Shown: in pieces, positions 28,701 through 33,793 of the stretch | Position numbering within the stretch: position 1 is the first letter of the stretch | How the letters are laid out: every line of letters begins with the position of its first letter | Assembly: GCA_009783515.1 (NCBI GenBank) | Contig: WRDI01000008.1 | Location: forward strand, 1-33,793 | Reading direction: 5' to 3' | Source of the DNA: Bacillota bacterium | Lineage (GTDB): Bacteria; Bacillota; Clostridia; Christensenellales; Pumilibacteraceae | Length of the DNA: 33,793 nucleotides | The notes under the pieces: generated by a model | What the model was told of the DNA's origin: nothing | What the model saw: only the letters and a program-made list of their open reading frames with translations | Database searches by the model: none | Translations under genes and position numbers: made by a program

Positions 28701-29253
28701 AAATATCTTGGTTTTGGACACGGAGGTTTACTCCAACACGGGCGGCCAGTCGTCCAAATCCACCCCCACGGGCAGCACCGCCAAGTTCGCGGCGGCGGGC
28801 AAGCGCACAAAAAAGAAGGATTTGGGCATGATGGCGATGAGCTACGGCTATGTTTACGTCGCTCAGGTCGCGATGGGCGCGTCGCAGCAGCAAACCATCA
28901 CCGCCATGGCGGAAGCGGAGGCGTATCACGGCCCCTCTATCGTGATTGCGTACTCGACGTGTATCAACCACGGAATAGATATGTCAAACGGGCAGTTAGA
29001 GACGAAAAAGGCTGTGGACGCGGGCTATTGGCAGATGTACAGATACAACCCCGCGCTTAAAGAGGAAGGCAAAAACCCTTTCACACTTGACAGTAAGGAC
29101 CCGTCGGGCAACTACCAAGATTTCTTGAAAGGCGAGGTGCGATACAAGACGTTGCTTGCGTCCAAGCCCGAACTCGCCGGCGAATTATTCGACCGCGCCG
29201 AACAAGAGGCGAAAGAGCGGCTTGAGAGTTACAAGGTAAAAGCCGGTAAGTAA
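25717..29253 (+). CDS. nifJ: Pyruvate:ferredoxin (flavodoxin) oxidoreductase
   Basis: 1178 aa, the normal single-chain length. SD AAGGAG 7 bases before ATG. The N-terminal domain I has AIYPITPSSPMAEYAD and the conserved Glu in AEMQSEGGAAGAVHG. Domain III has SVKRIAVLDRTKEAGA. The ferredoxin-like domain has two [4Fe-4S] motifs, CIQCNQCSLVCPHA (about 690) and CAGCGSCANVCPAK (about 745). The TPP domain has CAGCGETPY (about 813), a distal CNGCGCEAD region and GDGWAYDIGYGGLDH..DTEVYSNTGGQ (about 973-1010). It oxidises pyruvate plus CoA to acetyl-CoA and CO2, reducing ferredoxin, the central anaerobic step. A consensus promoter and a leader hairpin precede it; nested inverted repeats follow. Confidence 0.97.
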   Translation: MKKMTIDGNSAASHVSYALSEVAAIYPITPSSPMAEYADEWAAEGLTNIFGQTVRLAEMQSEGGAAGAVHGSLAAGALTTTYTASQGLLLMIPNMYKIAGELLPAVFHVSARALAAHALSIFGDHADVMACRQTGFALLASGSVQEAMDLGLIAHLSALRAKVPFLHFFDGFRTSHEVSKIDGIEYSEIKALVEKLGIDKDVADFRARALNPEHPHQKGTAQNPDIYFQNREAANNYYAATPAVVENMMKALKDMTGRNYELFQYYGAQDAENVIVMMGSGCEAAEETVDYLLKKGAKVGLLKVRLYRPFSVAHFAKALPKSVKRIAVLDRTKEAGAIGEPLYLDVVAALSEANKAGIKVICGRYGLGSKEFNPSMVNAVFANLAAQNPQNHFTVGINDDVSHASLAVKEFINASPTGTSRCKFYGLGSDGTVGANKNSIKIIGDHTDMYAQGYFVYDSKKSGGFTVSHLRFGNKPIKSTYLIDQADFSACHNQSYVTRYDMTRDIKDGGIFLLNCKWDLARLENELPAKMKRDIAGKKLKFYTIDALEIAQNAGMGGKINSVMQAAFFKLAEIIPYKTAEKYMKEAVEKTYGKKGADVVKKNFAAIDNAILGLHEVKYPAAWANATAGAKIVSNSDDAYYKDFIFPILSQEGDKLPVSAFKPDGTVPTGTTMYEKRGIAALLPEWIPENCIQCNQCSLVCPHATIRPVLLDNAEKAAAPASFVTKAATGLDGLNYRMQLSPLDCAGCGSCANVCPAKQKALVMKPIGEYADKELPNYEHSLKIPLKDVTNKFKPASVKGSQFLRPYFEFSGACAGCGETPYIKLATQLFGDRMVIANATGCTSIYGGSAPTCPYCKDENGCGPAWANSLFEDNAEFGYGFNLAYTQRRNMLAQHIATLKDRDCFKGWDEGVKACENWLDSKDNAEKSKAASAELVKVLESCNGCGCEADQYYAPILADKDMLVKKSVWIVGGDGWAYDIGYGGLDHVLACGEDVNILVLDTEVYSNTGGQSSKSTPTGSTAKFAAAGKRTKKKDLGMMAMSYGYVYVAQVAMGASQQQTITAMAEAEAYHGPSIVIAYSTCINHGIDMSNGQLETKKAVDAGYWQMYRYNPALKEEGKNPFTLDSKDPSGNYQDFLKGEVRYKTLLASKPELAGELFDRAEQEAKERLESYKVKAGK

Positions 29254-29272
29254 ACTCAATAGCAACGCATCC

Positions 29273-29481
29273 GTAGGGCGCGACACGTCATTAGAGTTGT
29301 CACGAAACCTATTAAAGAGTAATCCTTATGTCATTCTGAGCGAAGCGAAGAATCTTGATTTTATATAGGAAAACATATGTTTTTCGCGTCATGTTTTAAG
29401 ATTCTTCGCTTCGCTCAGAATGACATATTTGTCCTTATTAAAGGGTTTCCGTAACAACTCTAATGACGTGTCGCGCCCTAC
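29273..29481. repeat. 209-base nested inverted repeat after nifJ
   Basis: Outer arms 29273-29300 and 29454-29481 (28 bp, perfect) begin GTAGGGCGCGACACG. Inner arms 29328-29356 and 29398-29426 (29 bp, perfect) contain the ATTCTGAGCGAAGCGAAGAAT word. Intermediate parts match imperfectly. The inner word recurs at 1630-1650. It lies between convergent genes and could fold into a very long stem. No coding potential is seen. Confidence 0.92.
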
Positions 29482-29505
29482 AATAACACAAAACCCAAAA
29501 TAAAC

Positions 29506-29545
29506 AAAAAAACAGCCGACGGAAATTCCCTCCTCGGCTGTTTTT
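29506..29545. terminator. Bidirectional intrinsic terminator (nifJ / XRE gene)
   Basis: AAAAACAGCCGA (29508-29519) pairs with TCGGCTGTTTTT (29534-29545). It has U-runs in both directions and lies between the convergent nifJ and XRE genes. Confidence 0.85.
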
Positions 29546-29641
29546 GCTGTAAAAAACTCATTATTTGTCACGCATCGCTTTACCTCATGCCCTATTTCAC
29601 CCAACCTTATGCCCTTTCCCACCCGACCTCATGCCTCACTC

Positions 29642-29947
29642 TCACTTTACTTTAAGCATAGACAGTATAACCTCTTTGCGCTCCGCCGAAGTATTCCGTA
29701 ATAAGTCCATAATCTGCTTGTCATGCGCATATTGCCGCATATCGTAATAGAAAAACTCCTCAAAGCTCGTGTTGCACACGTCCAAAATATCGCAAAGCGT
29801 CTCAAATGTAGGCGCAAACTTTTTCGACTGTTCCAAATGATGTATATACCCGTCCGTTTTGCCTATCTGTTGCGATAATTTTCTTGCCGAAAGATTGGCG
29901 CGGGTGCGAATATAGGAAATCCTCTCGATAAGTGTATTAAGTTCCAT
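29642..29947 (-). CDS. XRE-family transcriptional regulator
   Basis: 101 aa. The start MELNTLIERI is chosen for GGAGG 7-10 bases upstream; an in-frame Met ten codons earlier lies in the operator. Residues about 5-62 are a Cro/CI-type helix-turn-helix domain: LIERISYIRTRANLSARKLSQQIGKTDGYIHHLEQS..FAPTFETLCDILD. The C-terminal 35 residues (FFYYDMRQYAHDKQIMDLLRNTSAERKEVILSMLKVK) are a helical tail. A perfect inverted repeat covers its SD and predicted start of transcription, so autorepression is likely. It is divergent from the zinc-ribbon/CFI-box gene, which it may also control. Confidence 0.88.
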   Translation of the reverse strand: MELNTLIERISYIRTRANLSARKLSQQIGKTDGYIHHLEQSKKFAPTFETLCDILDVCNTSFEEFFYYDMRQYAHDKQIMDLLRNTSAERKEVILSMLKVK

Positions 29948-29981
29948 AGCGAAACCTCCGTTTTGTTTCGCTATCATTATA
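29946..29981 (-). promoter_or_regulatory. Operator and -10 of the XRE gene
   Basis: ATAGCGAAAC (29946-29955) and its complement (29965-29974) form a perfect 10-bp inverted repeat with the SD in the 9-base centre. The minus-strand -10 TATAAT is at 29981-29976. In RNA the same arms would hide the SD and start codon. Confidence 0.7.
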
Positions 29982-30066
29982 AACTTTGACCGACATTTTT
30001 TAAAAAACTACATTCTACCAAAATATAATATATTACGATAAAATATGCTTTTATACTGCACATTGC

Positions 30067-30095
30067 TTGACATTTGTGCAATTATATTATATACT
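30067..30095 (+). promoter_or_regulatory. Promoter of the zinc-ribbon/CFI-box gene
   Basis: TTGACA (30067-30072), 17 bases, TATACT (30090-30095). The start is expected near 30102, 37 bases before the ATG. Confidence 0.85.
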
Positions 30096-30138
30096 GACAA
30101 AAATCTCGCAAAAGCGAGCCAAAAAAGGAGTATTTATT

Positions 30139-31176
30139 ATGCCATTAGTAGCGGCGAAATGTACAAATTGTGGAGCAAATATTCAGGTTGATTCCACAAG
30201 AGAAGGCGGAATATGCAATCATTGTGGTACTGCGTTTATAACAGAAAAAGTTATACAAAACTATGCTACGACAAACATTTACAACACTACGACAACTATC
30301 AACACAGATAGTGTTATGTTTGCGCTTGATAACCCTGAAAAGCTATTGCAAAACGCTCGTAGGGCTAAGGAATCCAAAAACTACGAGCAAGCTGAAAAGT
30401 TCTATATTGAAGTATTGTCAAAAGTACCCGAAAATTGGGAAGCGATTTTTTACAGCACCTATTGCAAAGCTATGTATGGCAAGATTAAGGATATGTACAG
30501 CGATGCCATTTTAGTTAAGAATTGCATATGCAACAGTTTAAAAGCCCTTATACAGACTAAGGATATTTCGCACATTGAAGGTTTGCGACAAATGGAAACT
30601 GAACTAATTGAGTTTGTTGAAATACTTGTCAGCAACGTAATTGACAAAAACGACTTGTTTAATATCAGTACACGTAGGGAAATTGTAATAGCGGCAGTAA
30701 GCATTTTATTCAAATTCGGACAAGAAATAGAATCCGTATTTGGCAAAGACGAATACACTCTTTCAATTATGATTAATTCCTATGAAAAGGCAATGGTAGC
30801 AGCCAAAGACGCTAACGACAAATTTTGCTTACTTTATTCTGACATAATAGACTTTTCACGAATAGTACAATCTGTTAAACCCGATTATCAAACACCGCCT
30901 GATAGGATTAAGAAAAAGGGTTGTTATATAGCCACAGCCGTTTATGGTTCGTATGATTGCCCCGAAGTTTGGGTACTTAGACGATACAGGGATAATGTGT
31001 TGAGCAAAACAGCTTTTGGCAGACTTTTTATCAAATTATACTATGCTACCAGTCCCAAAATAATTAAACTCGTAGGAAAAACAACGATATTTAATAGGTT
31101 TTGGCAAAAGCGACTTGACAAAAAAGTAACCAAGCTTAGAAAACAAGGATTCATGGACACCCCATACAACGATTGA
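30139..31176 (+). CDS. Zinc-ribbon protein with CFI-box-type C-terminus
   Basis: 345 aa with SD AAAGGAG 8 bases before ATG. The N-terminal zinc ribbon has C8/C11 and C26/C29 (KCTNCGANIQVD..GGICNHCGTAF). A Thr/Asn-rich linker (YATTNIYNTTTTINT) follows, then a helical TPR-like region (ESKNYEQAEKFYIEVLSKVPENWEAIFY) to about 250. The C-terminal module GCYIATAVYGSYDCPEVWVLRRYRD..LSKTAFGRLFIKLYYATSPKI (about 278-325) is the short Cys-rich 'CFI-box' C-terminal domain found on many Bacillota proteins; its function is unknown. The DNA is clearly more AT-rich than the neighbouring housekeeping genes, suggesting acquisition. The adjacent XRE regulator may control it. Confidence 0.75.
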   Translation: MPLVAAKCTNCGANIQVDSTREGGICNHCGTAFITEKVIQNYATTNIYNTTTTINTDSVMFALDNPEKLLQNARRAKESKNYEQAEKFYIEVLSKVPENWEAIFYSTYCKAMYGKIKDMYSDAILVKNCICNSLKALIQTKDISHIEGLRQMETELIEFVEILVSNVIDKNDLFNISTRREIVIAAVSILFKFGQEIESVFGKDEYTLSIMINSYEKAMVAAKDANDKFCLLYSDIIDFSRIVQSVKPDYQTPPDRIKKKGCYIATAVYGSYDCPEVWVLRRYRDNVLSKTAFGRLFIKLYYATSPKIIKLVGKTTIFNRFWQKRLDKKVTKLRKQGFMDTPYND

Positions 31177-31246
31177 TTTGGCTCTATAGGAATAACAAGG
31201 CAGTGCATCCTCAATTAGGATGTTTATTGTTGAGCACAGCGTTCCC

Positions 31247-32224
31247 TCACAACGTCGAATTTGACACAACCTCCGCCATCCTATATAGCTCAAAATCAAA
31301 CTCCTTCTTCATACTCAGCCCCTCGCCGATGTCCATGTCAAAAAAACAGTCCTTCCTTATCCCGCAAATCCTCCCCCCCATGCCGTTTTTCAAAAGCCGC
31401 ACAGCCTGCACCCCCCACGACGTGCCCAAAAACCTGTCGCGGCTACTTGGCGACCCGCCGCGCTGCAAATGTCCCAAAACGGTCGCCCGCACCCCGCCGC
31501 CCATCCTTTCGGCAATCCTCGCCCGCAGTTCCTCCGTATGATACCCCGCCCCCTCGGCAAGCACGATAATGCTGCTGTATTTTCCGCGCGCCCGACAATT
31601 ATCCAGCTCCGCCATAATCTGTTCAAATTCAACGTGAATTTCGGGCACAAGAATAATCTCCGCGCCGCCGCCAATGCCGGTCATAAGCGCGATGTCGCCG
31701 CAGTTTCGCCCCATCACCTCGACTATGCAAATGCGGTCGTGCGAGGACATGGTATCGCGCAGCTTGTTTATCGCGTCCAAAACGGTGTTGCAGGCGGTGT
31801 CAAACCCAAGCGTGTACTGCGTATAGGCAAGGTCGTTGTCGATTGTGCCGGGGATGCCCACCGCCTTTATTCCGCACTCGCATAACGCCTTCGCGCCCAT
31901 AAGGGTGCCGTCGCCGCCAATCACTATCAGCCCGTCAATCCCGTTTTCGCGCAAAAACGCGGCTCCCCTCTCCTGCCCTTCCTTGGTCATAAACTCCGCG
32001 CACCGCGCCGTGCGCAAAATCGTGCCGCCGCGCTGGACGATATCCGACACGCTGCGCATACTCAGCTCCTCCATATCGCCGTCCAAGAGACCCGCGTACC
32101 CTCTTTTTACGCCAAAAACGCGCAGTCCCTCATAAATCCCGTATCTTACGGCGGCGCGGATAGCCGCGTTCATCCCCGGCGCGTCGCCGCCGCTGGTGAG
32201 GATGGCAATGTTTTTCGTTTTCAT
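31247..32224 (-). CDS. pfkA: ATP-dependent 6-phosphofructokinase
   Basis: 325 aa, the usual bacterial length (about 320). ATG of MKTKNIAILTSGGDAPGMNAA with GGGAG 6-7 bases upstream; the longer frame only adds repeat-encoded residues. Motifs: ATP site GGDAPGMNA, GGDGTLMGA, catalytic GIPGTIDNDLAYTQYTLGFDTA, EVMGRNCGDIAL with substrate contacts, VPEIHVEF and LGHLQRGGSPSSRDR. The Gly of GGDGT following the ATP site favours ATP over pyrophosphate. It phosphorylates fructose-6-P in glycolysis. It follows dnaE on the same strand, a common Bacillota order, with a type-A repeat between. Confidence 0.95.
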   Translation of the reverse strand: MKTKNIAILTSGGDAPGMNAAIRAAVRYGIYEGLRVFGVKRGYAGLLDGDMEELSMRSVSDIVQRGGTILRTARCAEFMTKEGQERGAAFLRENGIDGLIVIGGDGTLMGAKALCECGIKAVGIPGTIDNDLAYTQYTLGFDTACNTVLDAINKLRDTMSSHDRICIVEVMGRNCGDIALMTGIGGGAEIILVPEIHVEFEQIMAELDNCRARGKYSSIIVLAEGAGYHTEELRARIAERMGGGVRATVLGHLQRGGSPSSRDRFLGTSWGVQAVRLLKNGMGGRICGIRKDCFFDMDIGEGLSMKKEFDFELYRMAEVVSNSTL

Positions 32225-32242
32225 AATATCTCCCTTTTCAAC

Positions 32243-32369
32243 GCACCATGCACAATGCTCAATGCTCAATTAAGGACAAATTTAAGGAATGTACCATGAG
32301 TGTTAAGCATTGATACGCTCAAAAAAAAACGCGACCATCATTGAGCATTGCGCATTGCGCATTAAGCAT
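32243..32369. repeat. Type-A heptamer element between dnaE and pfkA
   Basis: Left arm GCACAAT/GCTCAAT (32247-32270), core TAAGGACAAATTTAAGG, right arm GAGCATT/GCGCATT (32338-32369). It is intercistronic in the dnaE-pfkA direction. Confidence 0.85.
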
Positions 32370-32374
32370 TTTTC

Positions 32375-33793
32375 TTACTCACTAATCCTCACGTCCCTCA
32401 CGCAAGTATACCCCATCAACTCGTTTTTCAGCATATCGCACACGTCCGCGCCCACACCGTCCAATAAATTTATGACCTTCTTTTCCCCCTCGTTATAGCT
32501 GACGTAGATTTCGTCGCCGCCGGGATACTCTTGCAAAAGCTCCTTAATTTCGGGTAAAGAACCCAAAATCGCGTCCTTGCCGTAAAAATAAATACACATT
32601 TTTTTCTTTTTTACGACAGTACCCGTGTCCCACGCCTCGATTTTGTCCACCCAGACGGTAGCCGCGCCCTCGTCCCGCGTATTCACTCGCCCGTGAATCG
32701 TCACCATGCGGTCGTTTTGCCAAATCCCCCGATAGCGTGCCAGTTTATCAGAACTGATCATGATTTCCGCCGAGCCGACCAAGTCCTCGATAAGCGCGGT
32801 TCCTATTTCCTTACCCGCCTTGGTGTACTTAACCGCCGCGTTTTGCAGCATCCCGCCCAAGGTCACGGAGGAGGGCGGCTCCTCGTCGGGGCTAAAAACG
32901 GCAGTGGTGTGCGGCAATTCTCTTAATTTTTCCGCAAACGCCATCAAGGGATGTCCCGACAGGTACACTCCGGCCACCGTTTTCTCCATTTTCAGCTTTT
33001 CAGCCAAAGAATATTCGGGATAGGGTTTAAGCGAAAGCGCGGAGGGGGCGGACACGAAAGCCATGTCGAAAAACGACATCTGACCGGAGAGGGCGGCGGC
33101 CGCGTCCTTCCTAACGCTGTCAAGCACACTCTCATAGCCGTTTATCAGCGTACTGCGGTTGACCCCTAAACTATCAAACGCCCCGGAATAAATCAAGCTT
33201 TCGAGTAGCTTTTTATTAAGCGCGTTTTTGCCGTCCTTTTGTAAGGCGGCGTTCATCCTCTTTACAAAATCCTCGAAGCTTTTAAAAAGCCCGCCCGTTT
33301 CTCTTTCCTTAACGATAAGCGACACCACGGCGGCACCTACGTTTTTGAGGGCGGCAAAGCCTACACGCACACTCCCGCAGGAGTGGGAAGTGGGGAGTGG
33401 GAAGTGAGAAGTTATAGTAGAATTTGATTTTAAATTTTCGACCGTACTTGATACCTGATACCTGCTACGAAGCAAGCCCCCGAACTCTTCTTGGCACGGG
33501 CTTATACCTGATACCTGACCCCTAATCGCTCCACACTCTCCACTCCTCACTCCCAACTCCCCAAACTCCACAGAAAACTCCACCTCCGACCTGTTAATAT
33601 CGGGTAACAGCACCTCTATTCCGTTCTCCTTAAGGTACATCAAATAATTCGCTATCTCATCAATCCTCGCGATACGGTTATTCAAAACGGCAGTGATAAA
33701 CTCCACCTTGTAATACCGCTTTAAAAACGCCGTTTGGTAGGCCAAAAACGCATAAGCGGCGGCGTGCGACTTATTAAACGCATAATTGGCAAA
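32375..33793 (-). CDS. dnaE: DNA polymerase III alpha subunit, C-terminal part (5' end outside window)
   Basis: 472 codons visible. They open with FANYAFNKSHAAAYAFLAYQTAFLKRYY, the conserved finger-domain end of DnaE. Then come LLPDINRSEVEFSVE, GFAALKNVGAAVVSLIVKERE (helix-hairpin-helix region), FDSLGVNRSTLINGYES, a stretch around YLSGHPLMAF, and an OB-type module (VTLGGMLQNAAVKYTKAGKEI..VTIHGRVNTRDE). It is the replicative polymerase catalytic subunit. About 65 residues between VEFGELG and CGSVRVGFAALKN are encoded by nested repeats (33376-33573) in frame; other DnaE proteins pass directly from this strand to the next. Confidence 0.93.
   Translation of the reverse strand, partial: FANYAFNKSHAAAYAFLAYQTAFLKRYYKVEFITAVLNNRIARIDEIANYLMYLKENGIEVLLPDINRSEVEFSVEFGELGVRSGECGAIRGQVSGISPCQEEFGGLLRSRYQVSSTVENLKSNSTITSHFPLPTSHSCGSVRVGFAALKNVGAAVVSLIVKERETGGLFKSFEDFVKRMNAALQKDGKNALNKKLLESLIYSGAFDSLGVNRSTLINGYESVLDSVRKDAAAALSGQMSFFDMAFVSAPSALSLKPYPEYSLAEKLKMEKTVAGVYLSGHPLMAFAEKLRELPHTTAVFSPDEEPPSSVTLGGMLQNAAVKYTKAGKEIGTALIEDLVGSAEIMISSDKLARYRGIWQNDRMVTIHGRVNTRDEGAATVWVDKIEAWDTGTVVKKKKMCIYFYGKDAILGSLPEIKELLQEYPGGDEIYVSYNEGEKKVINLLDGVGADVCDMLKNELMGYTCVRDVRISE
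33376..33573. repeat. Nested type-B/type-G repeat inside dnaE
   Basis: Outer GTGGGAA/GTGGGGA heptamers (33383-33410) face CTCCACT/CTCCTCA heptamers (33530-33562). Inside lie a core like AAATTTTCGACCGTAC (33432-33446) and two ACCTGAT arrays (33452-33466, 33507-33521) flanking GCTACGAAGCAAGCCCCCGA and GGCACGGGCT words also seen near 5.7 kb. Confidence 0.88.

Overview
ORGANISM AND STYLE. The window looks like the chromosome of a mid-GC, anaerobic Bacillota (Clostridia-like). It has a single-chain pyruvate:ferredoxin oxidoreductase, dnaE directly upstream of pfkA, a GatA-type amidotransferase, strong Shine-Dalgarno sites, TTG/GTG starts and consensus sigma-A promoters. The lineage is inference. 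Nearly every gene boundary carries short inverted-repeat elements whose arms are tandem heptanucleotides (GCTCAAT, CTCCACT, CAGTGGT-like, ACCTGAT), often around an A/T core close to GGTCAAATTT. GC-rich 'CCCCTCC..GGAGGGG' hairpins and 'GTAGGGGCGACC'-type words are also common.

LEFT PART, about 0.5-17 kb, mostly minus strand: an accessory island. A phage DNA-packaging and head module runs from large terminase (9162) through two small proteins, a P22-type portal, a scaffold-like protein and an HK97-type major capsid protein to two head-completion-like genes (ending at 535). Its main genes look intact, but no integrase, tail or lysis genes are visible. It is interrupted by host-style repeats and by two plus-strand tRNA-Ser genes. 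Upstream of the terminase on the same strand lie a dual-OB-like protein, a DUF488 protein, a DUF4417-like protein, a CPCC-type zinc protein, a polymorphic-toxin-like C-terminal domain with a translationally coupled 31-aa ORF, a second CPCC-like protein, a toxin-tip-like small protein and an HNH nuclease. Three near-identical minus-strand promoter/operator regions (TTGACA-N6-TGTCAA-N11-TAwAaT) precede the head module (7.1 kb), the HNH/toxin run (14.5 kb) and an unknown gene (17.0 kb). This suggests the island is one co-regulated unit. A small RHH regulator with a divergent partner, an SH3b membrane protein and a small coiled-coil membrane protein also lie in it.

RIGHT PART, 17-33.8 kb: housekeeping genes. 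These are ddl and glmM (same strand, one consensus promoter), divergent glmS, gatA with a short gatC-position gene, lgt with a promoter predicting a leaderless mRNA, nifJ/por, an XRE regulator divergent from a zinc-ribbon/CFI-box protein, and then pfkA and the 3' part of dnaE.

MAIN POINTS. (1) GlmS, Ddl and DnaE carry in-frame insertions made of the intergenic repeat words, and several other genes end inside such repeats. (2) The three-copy promoter/operator ties phage structural genes to toxin, HNH and unknown genes. (3) A 51-bp duplication spanning the terL start flanks one GC-rich element. (4) Two unrelated accessory genes share an almost identical 43-bp 3' end.
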